Positions 1 through 9,891 of a stretch of DNA of 64,000 nt are shown piece after piece; positions within the stretch are counted from its first letter, which is position 1; every line of letters begins with the position of its first letter. Position numbers and translations under genes: made by a program. Where the stretch lies: NCBI RefSeq assembly GCF_030348825.1, contig NZ_JAUCES010000005.1:124001-188000 (forward strand), written 5' to 3'. The notes beneath the pieces were generated by a model. The model worked only from the letters and a program-made list of their open reading frames with translations. It did not search any database and had not been told where the DNA came from. The stretch is from Fictibacillus sp. b24 (GTDB lineage: Bacteria; Bacillota; Bacilli; Bacillales; Fictibacillaceae).

Positions 1-1335
1 AACCACTTGATCAAAACCGTTTTTAACGTTTATGTGGATGGAAAGAAGATCGGTACCGTTCGAGAAGAAAGTGTTGTCGAAAACACGGTAGAAGAGATAT
101 TGCAGCAAGCTAAAGGCAGAAAGAGTAATTTTGCTTTTACCATAAATGAATCCATTGAGTTAAAGCCGGAAAAAATGTTCAGACCACAGTTTGATAATGA
201 AGCGGCGAGAGAAGCGTTAAGAGACCGCTTATCGGTTTCCGTTGAAGCTTATCGATTGGTAGTTGGCGGGCAAACAGTAGCTTACGTTTCAAGTGAAAAA
301 GAAGCAGAAGATACGCTGTTAAAGCTGCAGCTTGAACATGTTTCAAAAGCAGAGCTTGATGAGATACAAAAAAAGAAAGCCGAAAATAAGGAGCTTGAAG
401 TTCCAAAATTGAGTCCTGGAGAAAGTAAGGTTGTTGATATCGATTTCTCGACACCCATTTTTATTCAAAAAGCACAGACGTCAATCAAGGATCTCGTATC
501 TGTTGACGGTGCGATCTCCCTTTTAAAAGAAGGGACAATTCAGGAAAAAGAGCATGTTGTTCAAAAAGGTGAAACGGTTAAGTCGATTGCCGAAAAGTAT
601 CACTTAACAATGGAGCAATTTTACACATTAAATAAAGAATTGCTGCTCGTTCCTGTTATTCGTCCTGGACAAGCGGTTACTGTTACAGAAAAGAAGCCTT
701 ATACCGAAGTAATGGTATATGAAGCAACTCGTGTACAAAACGAGATTCCTTTTCAAGTTGAAAAACAAGAAGACAGTACGCTAGAAAAGGGACAGGTGAA
801 AACGGTTCAAAAAGGTCAAAAAGGGTTAGAAGACATAACCTATACCGTTAGAAAAGCAGACGATAAAGTTCTTAAAAAAGACACCGTAAAACAAGAGACA
901 GTGAAAGCACCTGTTACTGAGATTCAGAAGATCGGTACGAAAGTGATTCCGTCTAAAGGGACAGGCACTCTTTCATGGCCAGCAGTTGGCGGATACATCT
1001 CGAGCCATAAAGGATCCAGATGGGGAAGACAGCATAAAGGAATGGACATTGCACGGCCTTCAGAACGATCCATCTTGGCAGCGGACAACGGTACGGTTGC
1101 TTCTGCTGGTTGGGATGGGGATTACGGCAACAAGATCATCATCAATCATAACAATGGCATGAAAACTATCTATGCTCATTTGAATTCCATTTCTGTATCA
1201 ACAGGAGATGTGGTGCAAAAGGGATCAAAGATTGGAGTTATGGGATCTACAGGCCAATCGACAGGCGTTCATTTGCATTTTGAAGTATACGAGAACGGCG
1301 TACTAAAAAACCCTGCAGATTATATAAAAAAATAA
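1..1335 (+). CDS. LysM/G5/M23 peptidoglycan endopeptidase (5' end outside window)
   Basis: The open frame runs from the first base without a stop, so the gene is cut by the window edge; the TTG at position 7 is probably not the real start because no signal peptide or membrane anchor is present. Visible domains, counted from position 7, are a LysM repeat at about residues 182-230 (VVQKGETVKSIAEKYH), a G5 domain at about 231-311, and a C-terminal M23 metallopeptidase at about 330-440. The zinc-site motifs HKGMD and HLHFE are intact, so it should cleave peptide cross-links in the cell wall. It lies directly upstream of walR and ends at its own terminator. Members of this family are exported; the signal sequence must be upstream of the window. 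The family call is firm, the exact substrate unknown. Confidence 0.88.
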   Translation, partial: NHLIKTVFNVYVDGKKIGTVREESVVENTVEEILQQAKGRKSNFAFTINESIELKPEKMFRPQFDNEAAREALRDRLSVSVEAYRLVVGGQTVAYVSSEKEAEDTLLKLQLEHVSKAELDEIQKKKAENKELEVPKLSPGESKVVDIDFSTPIFIQKAQTSIKDLVSVDGAISLLKEGTIQEKEHVVQKGETVKSIAEKYHLTMEQFYTLNKELLLVPVIRPGQAVTVTEKKPYTEVMVYEATRVQNEIPFQVEKQEDSTLEKGQVKTVQKGQKGLEDITYTVRKADDKVLKKDTVKQETVKAPVTEIQKIGTKVIPSKGTGTLSWPAVGGYISSHKGSRWGRQHKGMDIARPSERSILAADNGTVASAGWDGDYGNKIIINHNNGMKTIYAHLNSISVSTGDVVQKGSKIGVMGSTGQSTGVHLHFEVYENGVLKNPADYIKK

Positions 1336-1342
1336 CTTCTAA

Positions 1343-1377
1343 GACCTCTCAGGATTATTTCTTCCTGGGAGGTTTTT
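1343..1377 (+). terminator. Rho-independent terminator after the M23 peptidase
   Basis: Stem ACCTCTCAGGA/TCCTGGGAGGT (one T-G pair) followed by TTTTT. It separates the peptidase gene from the wal operon. Confidence 0.85.
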
Positions 1378-1513
1378 CTTGTCTAAAATTAGAAGGTTTT
1401 ACTAGTAGTATGGAGAAAGTTTCAACTGTGATAAAATAGTAGAGATACCTTAAAATGATACTACAAACAATCTGCTATATATTAAATAGAGTTTCCGAAG
1501 AAGGAGCGTTCCC

Positions 1514-2218
1514 ATGGATAAGAAAATTCTCGTTGTGGATGATGAAAAACCAATTGCAGATATTCTGCAATTTAATCTCGAAAAAGAGGGATTTACGGTA
1601 AGCTGCGCTTATGACGGTATTAATGCCCTTGAAAAAGTAGAAAAAGAGAAGCCAGATATGATCCTGCTTGATATTATGCTTCCTTTAAAAGATGGCATGG
1701 AAGTATGCCGCGAGATTCGCAAAAAGTATGATATGCCGATTATTATGCTTACTGCAAAAGATTCGGAAATCGATAAGGTGCTAGGGTTAGAGCTAGGTGC
1801 GGATGACTACGTAACAAAGCCGTTCAGCACGCGCGAACTGATTGCTCGAGTAAAAGCCAACCTTCGCCGTCACCAGCAGGAGTCAGAGCGTGAAGTAGAT
1901 GAGAACAATGAGATTACAATCGGTTCTCTAACGATTCACCCTGATGCTTATATTGTTACAAAGCGCGGTGAAACGATAGAGTTAACACATCGAGAATTTG
2001 AACTGCTGCATTATTTAGCGAAACATATCGGGCAGGTAATGACACGTGAGCACTTGCTTCAAACCGTGTGGGGATATGACTACTTTGGTGACGTAAGAAC
2101 GGTTGATGTTACGGTTCGTCGTCTGCGTGAGAAAGTAGAAGATAATCCGAGTCACCCATTATGGATCATTACTAGACGCGGAGTGGGGTATTACCTAAGA
2201 AATCCTGATCAGGAGTAA
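1514..2218 (+). CDS. walR: Essential cell-wall response regulator WalR (YycF)
   Basis: OmpR-family regulator of 234 residues. The receiver domain spans about residues 1-120, with acidic pocket D9/D10 and phospho-acceptor D53 (LLDIMLP), and a winged-helix DNA-binding domain follows at about 132-230. The ATG is preceded by GAAGGAG. It heads walR-walK-walH-walI-walJ; walK starts 5 bases after the stop codon. In Bacillus it controls autolysins and wall metabolism and is essential. The identity follows from both sequence and synteny. No convincing sigma-A promoter was found between the upstream terminator and the gene. Confidence 0.97.
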   Translation: MDKKILVVDDEKPIADILQFNLEKEGFTVSCAYDGINALEKVEKEKPDMILLDIMLPLKDGMEVCREIRKKYDMPIIMLTAKDSEIDKVLGLELGADDYVTKPFSTRELIARVKANLRRHQQESEREVDENNEITIGSLTIHPDAYIVTKRGETIELTHREFELLHYLAKHIGQVMTREHLLQTVWGYDYFGDVRTVDVTVRRLREKVEDNPSHPLWIITRRGVGYYLRNPDQE

Positions 2219-2223
2219 TCATC

Positions 2224-4053
2224 ATGGATAAAGTTAATTTTTTTAAATCGATACACGTTAAGTTTGTATTGATTTATGTTTTGCTCATCTTAATAGCCAT
2301 GCAAGTGATCAGTGTCTATTTTATTAATAATTTAGAGACGGACTTGCGGCAGAACTTCTCAAAATCACTCTATGATCGGGTAAATTTGCTAGAGTTTAAT
2401 ATTGAGCAGAAGATGAAGGATAAAGATCGGTATAAGGTCAAGAAAGCTGAAGATGGTGAAGAAGCTATAACGCTTGAAGATGACATTCAAGCGTTAATTG
2501 ACGAGGAGTTTGAAGAGAAAGAAGTCCAAGTCTTAAATAAAGAAGGTATGGTTCTTGCGAGCAATAAGCAAAAACTAGTTGGCCAGATCAGTTTTAACCC
2601 TAAAATTAAACTGGCCTTAGAAGGTACGGTTGATGATGAGGTTATGCTTCATGAAGGTGAGCGGGTGATGGTGCTCGCTAAACCTATCAAGAATGACAGC
2701 ACGAGCGAAACGATGGGAGCCATCTATCTAGTAGCTTCTATTGAAGGCATCTTCAAACAAATACAGCGTATCAACAATATTTTAGTAACCGGGACGGTAA
2801 TCGCACTAATTATTACTGGACTTCTCGGTATCTTTTTGGCGCGTACGATTACAAGGCCGATGGCAGATATGAGAAAACAGGCTCTTGTTATGGCGCGAGG
2901 GGATTTCTCGCGTAAAGTTCAGCTGTATGGTGATGATGAGATCGGGCAGCTCGCCATGACATTTAACAACCTTACAACCAAACTGCAAGAAGCTACAGCT
3001 ATTACGGAAAGTGAACGAAGAAAACTGCGTTCTGTCCTAACGTATATGACAGATGGTGTGATTGCAACTGACCGGGACGGGGCGATCATTCTGATGAACG
3101 ACCGTGCGGAAGAGATGCTGAACATCTCAAGACAAAACGCGCTCGGTACTTCACTCATGGAATTATTGCGATTAAATACAGAATATACGTGGGAAGAACT
3201 TTATAACGAATATGAATCCATGCTGCTGGATTTTAGTACAGATGACATTCATTATGTCGTACGTGCTAACTTCTCTACGATTCAAAAAGATGATGGGCCA
3301 ATTAATGGTCTTATTTGTGTTCTTCATGACGTAACAGAACAAGAACAGATCGATAACGAACGCAGAGAGTTTGTATTTAACGTGTCACATGAGCTAAGAA
3401 CACCGCTTACAACGATGAGAAGCTATCTTGAGGCACTTGCAGATGGAGCATGGCAGGACGATAACATTGCGCCTCGTTTCTTAGAAGTTACGCAAAACGA
3501 AACAGAGCGGATGATCAGGCTTGTTACAGACTTGCTTCAGCTTTCAAAAATGGACAGCAAAGACTACAGATTTAATTTCCATGAAATCGACTTGGTGAAC
3601 TTCTTAAACGGCATCATTGATCGTTTTGAGATGCTGGAGAAGGAAAACATCGAGCTATCCCGCTCATTGCCAAGTGATAAGATTCCTGTTCAAATGGATA
3701 CAGACAAGATGACACAAGTGCTGGATAACATTATCTCTAATGCGATGAAATACTCTCCTGAGGGAGGTACGATCACATTTACCGCTGCCATTATCGGGCG
3801 TAAAGTGAAAGTCAGCATAGCGGATCAGGGTGTTGGGATTCCGAAGAACAACGTCTCTAAGATCTTTGATCGATTCTTTAGGGTGGACCGTGCTCGTTCG
3901 AGAGATCTTGGAGGCACAGGTCTTGGCCTTGCGATCGCTAAAGAGATCGTGCTTGCTCATGGCGGAGATATTTGGGCAGAAAGTGAATGGGGACAAGGAA
4001 CGACGATCCACTTTACTCTTCCTTTAAGAAAAGTTAGGGAGGGGCTTAAATGA
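2224..4053 (+). CDS. walK: Sensor histidine kinase WalK (YycG)
   Basis: 609 residues, close to the usual 611. Order: TM1 at about 12-33, an extracellular Cache-type sensor domain at about 35-182, TM2 at about 185-206, HAMP, a cytoplasmic PAS at about 265-370, HisKA with phospho-acceptor H389 (VSHELRTPL), and HATPase with N-box NAMKYSPEGG, G1 box DQGVGIP and G2 box GGTGLGLAIAKEI. It phosphorylates WalR and is thought to sense wall cleavage products and localise to the division site. The 3' end overlaps walH by the ATGA arrangement, so translation is probably coupled. Confidence 0.97.
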   Translation: MDKVNFFKSIHVKFVLIYVLLILIAMQVISVYFINNLETDLRQNFSKSLYDRVNLLEFNIEQKMKDKDRYKVKKAEDGEEAITLEDDIQALIDEEFEEKEVQVLNKEGMVLASNKQKLVGQISFNPKIKLALEGTVDDEVMLHEGERVMVLAKPIKNDSTSETMGAIYLVASIEGIFKQIQRINNILVTGTVIALIITGLLGIFLARTITRPMADMRKQALVMARGDFSRKVQLYGDDEIGQLAMTFNNLTTKLQEATAITESERRKLRSVLTYMTDGVIATDRDGAIILMNDRAEEMLNISRQNALGTSLMELLRLNTEYTWEELYNEYESMLLDFSTDDIHYVVRANFSTIQKDDGPINGLICVLHDVTEQEQIDNERREFVFNVSHELRTPLTTMRSYLEALADGAWQDDNIAPRFLEVTQNETERMIRLVTDLLQLSKMDSKDYRFNFHEIDLVNFLNGIIDRFEMLEKENIELSRSLPSDKIPVQMDTDKMTQVLDNIISNAMKYSPEGGTITFTAAIIGRKVKVSIADQGVGIPKNNVSKIFDRFFRVDRARSRDLGGTGLGLAIAKEIVLAHGGDIWAESEWGQGTTIHFTLPLRKVREGLK

Positions 4054-5459
4054 ACTGGTTAAAATGGATTACTCATGCACGAAAACTGATTACATTTTTC
4101 CGTAAGAACTATGAACATATTAAATCGATTACACTAACGCTCTTAATCGTACTCAGCCTTGTTCTGACGTGGAGCTTATGGACATTTAAGCCAAGCTATC
4201 CTTCATTAGAAGGAGCACGTATTGTAAAAAAACAAGAAGTTGATGTTGAGGCAGAATTAAAAGAAATCGTATATCCAACACAGCTCATTTACCATAAAGG
4301 TGACAATTTGTACGGTGTAGAGGCAAACGATTTAATCCATGAATTTAATATGCGTTTAAACGAAACAAAGTTTACGTTTGATACAGGCACCAAAAGCACT
4401 AGAACATTCGATCCTAATGAAACGTTTTTAAAAGATAACAAATACATTGAAGTGGTCTTTCCAGTAGGCATGACTCAAGATATTTACAAAGAAATTTTTT
4501 CATTTGAGTCTGAAATAACAGGTAATAAACCCAAATATGTAGATCGGATATTTTTGTATCAAAACAAGTCAACAGATAGTGTAGAAGGTTATTTAGTTTC
4601 TTATCAGGAAAAAAAGATGCAACGAATTAGAGCCTCTAACAATCAGCTTAATCCGATCATGAAAGATATGGATAAGTGGATTGATAATGGCAGCTTCGTT
4701 CCATACTTGAACTTTGATATTGAAGATAGAGGAAACGAAGGACAGGTTGAGGTTAAAAGAAGGTTTTATTTCCCTGAAGTCCCTCTTGATCTGACTCGCT
4801 ATACTTATATATCAAGAGCAACAAGTGAAGATACGTATGAGATGTATAAAAAGGCTCTTTTTAAAGATCCATTGGCTGTAAAGAGTGCCTCCGCTCCCAA
4901 CCAGATCACCTATGCGGATGGAACGGCGGCGATGGTTATAAATGAATTGCAAAATCGTTTCACATATACAAACTTTGCGGGGTTCGGTAATCGGAATACG
5001 CCATCAAGTATTTCACCGCTCCTTCAATCGATTGATTATATTAACACTCACGCTGGTTGGGGAAATCCCTATATCGTATCGAACCTAACAAATTACACGG
5101 CTACCTTTTGGCTTTTTATTGAGAATCTGCCCGTATTGAACCAAGAAATGCAGATGAGTCTGATCTGGTATGAAAATGAGCTGCAGGAATATCAGCGGTC
5201 ACTTATACAGTTAGATTTAAGTGCAGCTTCCTATCCAGATCTATTAACAGAAAAGATGACGATTCAGTCAGGCAAAGACGTTACAACAGAACTAGAAAAA
5301 GAGTTTAATTTAAATTACGTACAAGATGTTCGTATAGGGTTCACGATGAAAAAACAAAATGAACCACATGTTTATAAACTAGAACCACAATGGTTTATAA
5401 ATTATGATACTAAAGGTTGGCAGCCTTTATTTAAAGAAGACAGAGAGGAAGGATTCTAA
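4050..5459 (+). CDS. walH: WalK accessory protein WalH (YycH)
   Basis: 469 residues with a single N-terminal membrane anchor at about 25-46 and a large extracytoplasmic domain, as in YycH. The start codon overlaps the walK stop (ATGA). In B. subtilis WalH and WalI form a membrane complex with WalK and restrain its activity. No catalytic motif is expected or seen. Identification rests on operon position, topology and overall resemblance to YycH. Confidence 0.93.
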   Translation: MNWLKWITHARKLITFFRKNYEHIKSITLTLLIVLSLVLTWSLWTFKPSYPSLEGARIVKKQEVDVEAELKEIVYPTQLIYHKGDNLYGVEANDLIHEFNMRLNETKFTFDTGTKSTRTFDPNETFLKDNKYIEVVFPVGMTQDIYKEIFSFESEITGNKPKYVDRIFLYQNKSTDSVEGYLVSYQEKKMQRIRASNNQLNPIMKDMDKWIDNGSFVPYLNFDIEDRGNEGQVEVKRRFYFPEVPLDLTRYTYISRATSEDTYEMYKKALFKDPLAVKSASAPNQITYADGTAAMVINELQNRFTYTNFAGFGNRNTPSSISPLLQSIDYINTHAGWGNPYIVSNLTNYTATFWLFIENLPVLNQEMQMSLIWYENELQEYQRSLIQLDLSAASYPDLLTEKMTIQSGKDVTTELEKEFNLNYVQDVRIGFTMKKQNEPHVYKLEPQWFINYDTKGWQPLFKEDREEGF

Positions 5460-6302
5460 TTGAATTGGCAAAGAACAAAAAGCATTTTTATCCTTACCTT
5501 TCTTGTCTTAAATTTATTTTTGGGCTATCAACTGTACCAAAAGAACGATATTAACAACATTTCGAACCTTACAGAACAGCCTTTAGAAGAAAGACTTGCG
5601 ATCAATAAAATTAACTATCTGGATAAGCTGCCAAAGTACAAAGAAGATCAAACTTCAATAAGTGCTCAGCGGTATAAGTTTACGGATGAAGAAAAGAAAA
5701 TACAGTCAAAAAATATCTCGCTTAATAAAGATAAGAGCACAGAAATTACACTTCAATATAAATTAGATAAACCTATGGATCTGCCAAAAAAAGATTCAAA
5801 AGATCTTATTGCGGAGCTTAGTAAATTTCTAGAAGAAAACGTTACTCGAGGCAAGGAATACTCCTTTTATCATTGGGACAAAGAAACAAATGTCGTTTGG
5901 TTTAATCAAGTTTATTTAGAAAAGCCCATCTTTTACAATCCTAAAAAGTTTGACAATCGTGCTGATGCAGAAGATTTTGATGCACCAAACGGGATGATCA
6001 AATTTAAGCTGGATGATAAAGGCAACTTAACAGAATTTACGCAAACGTATTTACTGATTATGAGGCAAGGAGCTTTTCAGGAGATCATTTCACCGAAAAA
6101 AGCATTAGGAAAACTCTTAGATACAGCTCACCTGACTAAAGGTGATAAGATACAAGATATTGACCTTGGGTACTATAGTCTTGTTGGTGTAGGAGAACTT
6201 CAAGTGTATGCTCCTACCTGGTTTATTAAGACAGAAGACGGACAATATCTCGTAAATGCAACTGACAGTTCCGTTCAGGTTTTATCGGGAGAAGAAGAGT
6301 AG
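5460..6302 (+). CDS. walI: WalK accessory protein WalI (YycI)
   Basis: 280 residues with an N-terminal membrane segment (about 8-24) followed by an extracytoplasmic YycI-type domain. It starts with TTG immediately after the walH stop, with GAGGAAGG as ribosome binding site inside the end of walH. It is the partner of WalH in the WalK control complex. The TTG start and zero spacing suggest expression coupled to walH. Confidence 0.93.
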   Translation: MNWQRTKSIFILTFLVLNLFLGYQLYQKNDINNISNLTEQPLEERLAINKINYLDKLPKYKEDQTSISAQRYKFTDEEKKIQSKNISLNKDKSTEITLQYKLDKPMDLPKKDSKDLIAELSKFLEENVTRGKEYSFYHWDKETNVVWFNQVYLEKPIFYNPKKFDNRADAEDFDAPNGMIKFKLDDKGNLTEFTQTYLLIMRQGAFQEIISPKKALGKLLDTAHLTKGDKIQDIDLGYYSLVGVGELQVYAPTWFIKTEDGQYLVNATDSSVQVLSGEEE

Positions 6303-6318
6303 AAAGGAACATGCGGTT

Positions 6319-7116
6319 ATGAGTTTAAAATTTAGCGTTCTCGCTAGCGGCAGTTCGGGGAATGCCGTTTACGTTGAAACCGAACAAACACGCCTGCTTG
6401 TTGATGCAGGCTTAAGTGCGAAACAAATTCAGATTCTTTTTGAAAAAGCGGCTTGTGGTGAAGTGGGCGATATTGATGGCATTCTCGTCACTCATGAACA
6501 TAGCGATCATATAAAAGGACTCGGCGTGCTTGCTCGTAAATTCAAACTTCCAATCTACGCGAACAAAAATACGTGGAATGCCATGAACGGCTTAATTGGT
6601 GAAGTGGCAACAGAGCAAAAATTTGAGTTTGAGATGGAAAGCGTGAAAACGTTCAACGACCTTGACGTAGAGTCGTTTGGCGTATCACATGATGCAGCTG
6701 AGCCAATGTTCTATGTATTTCATCATAACGGCAGAAAGCTGGCTCTTATGACAGATACAGGCTATGTGAGTGACCGGATGAAAGGGATTATCCGTGACAG
6801 CCACTCTCTTGTAATCGAATCGAATCACGATATCAATATGCTCATGATGGGAAGATATCCTTGGAATATTAAACGACGTATTCTAGGGGATCATGGTCAT
6901 ATTTCTAATGAGGATTGCGGACATGCTTTGGCAGATGTTATTGGAGATGGCACGAAGCATATTTATCTTGCTCATCTAAGTAAAGATAACAACATGAAAG
7001 ATATTGCTCGCTTAGCGGTCGAACAGACGTTAAAAACGTATGATATCACGGCTGGTGAACAAATCATTCTGCACGATACAGATGCAAGTCAGCCAACAAA
7101 GCTGGCCTTGGTTTAA
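6319..7116 (+). CDS. walJ: Metallo-beta-lactamase-fold nuclease WalJ (YycJ)
   Basis: 265 residues. The metal-binding signature is THEHSDH at residues 58-64, with further conserved histidines downstream ([11 protein letters not shown]). The family consists of MBL-fold exonucleases linked to DNA replication and repair and is the usual last gene of the wal operon. An upstream in-frame start at 6256 exists inside walI, but the ATG at 6319 is preferred: it is preceded by AGAAAGGA at good spacing, and [15 protein letters not shown] matches the normal N terminus. Confidence 0.95.
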   Translation: MSLKFSVLASGSSGNAVYVETEQTRLLVDAGLSAKQIQILFEKAACGEVGDIDGILVTHEHSDHIKGLGVLARKFKLPIYANKNTWNAMNGLIGEVATEQKFEFEMESVKTFNDLDVESFGVSHDAAEPMFYVFHHNGRKLALMTDTGYVSDRMKGIIRDSHSLVIESNHDINMLMMGRYPWNIKRRILGDHGHISNEDCGHALADVIGDGTKHIYLAHLSKDNNMKDIARLAVEQTLKTYDITAGEQIILHDTDASQPTKLALV

Positions 7117-7263
7117 ATACTTACTTGTTTAAAGTAAACCGTTTCCGGAAATAACAATAAGTGTGGGAAATTATGAAAAATAACCCAAAATGTCCATATT
7201 TTCAGGACTAATTGCTTATACTAGGTTATGAATTCGTACACTTCATTGTTGAAAGGAACGGTG

Positions 7264-8481
7264 ATGAGTAAAATGGGATATTATGATGACGATTATGAAT
7301 CCTCATCTCGACAAAAAGGAAACCGCGGAGGAAAGTTTCTACCAGCTTTGCTAGGAGCGATTCTGGGTGGTTTGCTTGTATTATTTACAGTGCCTGCATT
7401 AGGAGGAGCTGGGCTTTTGCCGGATAATCTGTATCCTCCAAATGAAGAGGAAAACGGGCTAGGCACTGACGAAAAGGCAGTAGAGAAAAACGTGGATGTT
7501 GATCTTACGACAAATGTAACAGATGCCGTAGACAAAGCTTCTGATGCAGTAGTCGAGGTTGTAAACATTCAACAGACTGATTTCTGGAGCCAACAGCCAG
7601 CGGGTACAGGATCAGGGGTTATTTATAAAAAAGAAGGCAACAAAGCGTATGTCGTAACAAACCATCACGTTGTTGAAGATGCAAATCAGATTGAGATTAC
7701 ACTAAGCAACGGTGCGAAGCTTAAAGGGACATTGCGCGGTTCAGATCCTCTGATGGATTTGGCTGTAGTTGAAATTGATAGCAGCAAGGTGGACAGTATC
7801 GCTGAATTTGGGGTATCTGGTGACCTGAAGCGAGGCGAGCCTGCAATTGCGATCGGAAACCCGTTAGGGAACTTCCCTGGCTCAGTCACACAAGGTGTCG
7901 TTTCAAGTGCAGACCGCTCGATTCCAATTGATCTTGATCAAGACGGCAATCCTGATTGGCAAGCTGAGGTCATTCAGACGGATGCAGCCATCAACCCAGG
8001 GAACAGTGGCGGAGCGTTAATCAATATTGCCGGTCAGGTTATCGGCATTAACTCTTCTAAGATTGCTCAGAATGAAGTAGAAGGAATCGGATTCGCTATT
8101 CCTTCAGATGTTGCAAAACCCATTATCGAGGACCTTGAGAAATATGGTGAGACGCGCAGACCGTTCTTAGGGGTTAATATTATTCCTCTTTCTCAAGTAA
8201 ACACGTATCAGCGTGAACAAACGCTTAAGATTCCAAACAGCGTTCAAGAAGGTGTTGTTGTTATGGAAATCACTCCTGCATCTCCAGCGGCTCGAGCAGG
8301 CATGAAGGAAATGGATGTTATTACGGAGATGGACGGAGAGAAGATTAAGGATCCGGTCGCTCTGCGTAAGTTCCTTTACACGAAAGCAAAGATCGGTGAT
8401 GAAGTTGATGTGACGTTCTATCGTGATGGTAAGAAGCAGACTGTCAAAGTAGAACTAAGCGGTGGAAGACAAACGCAATAA
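7264..8481 (+). CDS. HtrA/DegP-type membrane-anchored serine protease (HtrC-like)
   Basis: 405 residues from the ATG preceded by GAAAGGA; an earlier in-frame ATG at 7228 lacks a ribosome binding site. A single membrane anchor at about residues 25-45 follows a short charged cytoplasmic tail. The trypsin-like domain has catalytic H135 (TNHHVV), D165 (DLAVVE) and S248 (NPGNSGGAL), and a C-terminal PDZ domain covers about 300-395. It should act on the outer face of the membrane as a quality-control protease. It sits in the same place as htrC (yycK) of B. subtilis, after walJ; I leave the symbol blank because HtrA, HtrB and HtrC are hard to separate by eye. Confidence 0.92.
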   Translation: MSKMGYYDDDYESSSRQKGNRGGKFLPALLGAILGGLLVLFTVPALGGAGLLPDNLYPPNEEENGLGTDEKAVEKNVDVDLTTNVTDAVDKASDAVVEVVNIQQTDFWSQQPAGTGSGVIYKKEGNKAYVVTNHHVVEDANQIEITLSNGAKLKGTLRGSDPLMDLAVVEIDSSKVDSIAEFGVSGDLKRGEPAIAIGNPLGNFPGSVTQGVVSSADRSIPIDLDQDGNPDWQAEVIQTDAAINPGNSGGALINIAGQVIGINSSKIAQNEVEGIGFAIPSDVAKPIIEDLEKYGETRRPFLGVNIIPLSQVNTYQREQTLKIPNSVQEGVVVMEITPASPAARAGMKEMDVITEMDGEKIKDPVALRKFLYTKAKIGDEVDVTFYRDGKKQTVKVELSGGRQTQ

Positions 8482-8552
8482 ATGATGTAAAACAGGGGGG
8501 CTTATGGTCTCCTTGTTTTTTTGTTTTGTGTGGCTTCGATGTTCTTGAGAGT

Positions 8553-8682
8553 GGTTGATTTCCGTTCCAGGTGCTCGCTTTCCGCGGGGCAGGCGGTGAG
8601 CCACATTCGTACGTTTCACGTATAAGTGTCTCACCTGCCCGCCTGTCCCGCAGGAGTCTCACACCTTGCACTGCAATCAACT
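8553..8682 (-). repeat. Palindromic intergenic repeat, copy 1 (reverse orientation)
   Basis: First of seven ~130-bp copies in the window. Reading on the minus strand, each starts GTTGATTGGAGTG, continues with GAGACTCCTGCGGGACA and GGTGAGACACTTAAA, then GGCTCACCGCCTGCC and CCGCGGAAAGCGAGC, and ends CGGAAATCAAC. The ends are inverted (GTTGATT/AATCAAC) and the interior pairs as GGGCAGG/CCTGCCC and TGAG/CTCA, so the unit folds into one long interrupted hairpin. It codes for nothing convincing. It lies between htrC and the rlmH region. Confidence 0.9.
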
Positions 8683-8943
8683 TGGCGAAGGAGAGAATAA
8701 ATAAAAAGATCTTAATGCTACATTCTGATAGAGAAGACCTTTTAGTTTTACCACTTTGGTGCTTTGTACTGAATTAGATTTACTGTGCTGTGCTTCGTAT
8801 CTCTGATGTACAGGATGCGTCTGCGTGTTCATCAACTGTGAAGCGGTTTACGTGTAGTTGCATTTCACATACGTTTGAAAAGAAGGATTTAAATCATCTT
8901 GAAAGCTACAAATTGTAGAATACTGTTTTTATTTGCCTCCACA
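8683..8943. other. Gene-free stretch
   Basis: After the repeat and up to the DnaA-box-like cluster there is no supported gene, RNA or clear hairpin. The open frames across it have no ribosome binding site. Confidence 0.5.
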
Positions 8944-9255
8944 TGTGGACAACTTAAATGAAGAAGATTGTTTACACACAGACGTATATTCGATAGTGTA
9001 AGAAGAAGCATTGTGGATAAGTAAGGAGTGAAGATTTTGATAATTATTTGCTGTAAAGAGCATGCAGAGCTTGCGATTGACATCATTGTGGATGAATTTG
9101 AAACACCACCAGTTGTAGAGTTACTAACAGAAAACGGTGAGTTATCAACAGGTTGTGAATACTGCAACAATGACGGTGTATATAAAGTATCGAACATATG
9201 AACGCCTACAATATATGGCCTCAAATGTGCATATGTGGATAAGTTCTGGGGATAA
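8944..9255. promoter_or_regulatory. Cluster of DnaA-box-like 9-mers before rlmH
   Basis: Two perfect boxes (TGTGGATAA at 9012-9020 and 9234-9242, the reverse of TTATCCACA) and four one-mismatch boxes (8944-8952 TGTGGACAA, 9087-9095 TGTGGATGA, 9142-9150 TTATCAACA, 9247-9255 TGGGGATAA) lie within 312 bp. From memory, the rlmH (yydA) upstream region is one of the DnaA-box clusters described in B. subtilis that titrate DnaA or repress nearby genes. Confidence 0.6.
9037..9201 (+). CDS. CxxH/CxxC mini-protein
   Basis: A 54-residue protein starting at TTG, 8 bases after AAGGAG. It carries a CKEH (CxxH) pair near the N terminus and CEYC (CxxC) at about residues 40-43, which suggests one bound metal ion, probably zinc. 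Small proteins of this CxxH/CxxC type are typically found between htrC and rlmH in Bacillaceae, which is the position here. Function unknown. The gene lies inside the cluster of DnaA-box-like sites. Confidence 0.8.
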   Translation: MIIICCKEHAELAIDIIVDEFETPPVVELLTENGELSTGCEYCNNDGVYKVSNI

Positions 9256-9281
9256 CTTATTTGAAAGGAAGTTTTCAACAC

Positions 9282-9761
9282 GTGAATATATCAATCGTAT
9301 CGGTAGGAAAGTTAAAAGAAAAATACTTGAAGTTAGGTATAGATGAATACTTAAAAAGACTAGGTCCATATGCCAAGGTTGAAATCATAGAGGTTCCAGA
9401 TGAAAAAGCGCCTGAAACTCTAAGTGATCAAGAGATGATTATGGTTAAGAACGCGGAAGGTGAAAGAATCTTAGCAAAGATCGGGCAAGATGTGCATGTG
9501 ATTGCAATGGCTATTGAAGGAAAGGCTGTTTCATCGGAAGACTTGGCTAAGAATCTGGATCAGCTTGCGACTTATGGGAAAAGCAAAGTGGCATTTGTAA
9601 TAGGCGGTTCGTTGGGCTTAAGTGACGCTGTTATGAAGCGGGCTAATGAGAAGATTTCATTTGGAAAGATTACTTATCCGCATCAGTTGATGAAACTCGT
9701 TCTTGTTGAGCAGATTTATCGGGCTTTTCGGATTAATCGTGGTGAACCGTATCATAAATAG
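9282..9761 (+). CDS. rlmH: 23S rRNA pseudouridine-1915 N3-methyltransferase RlmH
   Basis: 159 residues, the standard length, from GTG at 9282, preceded by AAAGGAAG; the longer frame from 9261 would add seven residues not found in the family. SPOUT-class fold with SAM-binding loop [10 protein letters not shown] and the typical C-terminal motif [20 protein letters not shown], ending in RGEPYHK. It methylates pseudouridine 1915 in helix 69 of 23S rRNA on assembled 70S ribosomes. It ends at a terminator that overlaps its stop codon. Confidence 0.97.
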   Translation: MNISIVSVGKLKEKYLKLGIDEYLKRLGPYAKVEIIEVPDEKAPETLSDQEMIMVKNAEGERILAKIGQDVHVIAMAIEGKAVSSEDLAKNLDQLATYGKSKVAFVIGGSLGLSDAVMKRANEKISFGKITYPHQLMKLVLVEQIYRAFRINRGEPYHK

Positions 9762-9773
9762 ATACGGTTTTTT
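9745..9773 (+). terminator. Terminator of rlmH
   Basis: Perfect stem AACCGTATC/GATACGGTT with loop ATAAATA and a T tract. The stem includes the last codons and the stop codon of rlmH. Confidence 0.9.
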
Positions 9774-9860
9774 ATTATATAACTTATAAAAACTACATAT
9801 AGAATTTATTGTGTCTTGAAATTCATAGTGTGTTTTATTTAATTAGTAGTACCCCATGTA

Positions 9861-9891
9861 TGTGCAGCTGGTAAAGTTGCACATTTTTTTT
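9861..9891 (+). terminator. Orphan terminator-like hairpin
   Basis: TGTGCAGCT/AGTTGCACA stem (one G-T pair), 5-base loop, then eight T. It is ~90 bp beyond the rlmH terminator and has no gene of its own, so it is either a back-up terminator or the end of a short untranslated RNA. Confidence 0.65.

Noticed and set aside
7228-7263. Longer htrC start at 7228
   Set aside because: No ribosome binding site; the start at 7264 has GAAAGGA at good spacing.
8444-8680. Minus-strand open frame over the end of htrC and repeat copy 1
   Set aside because: Most of it is the palindromic repeat read as protein; no ribosome binding site, and it overlaps a sure gene.
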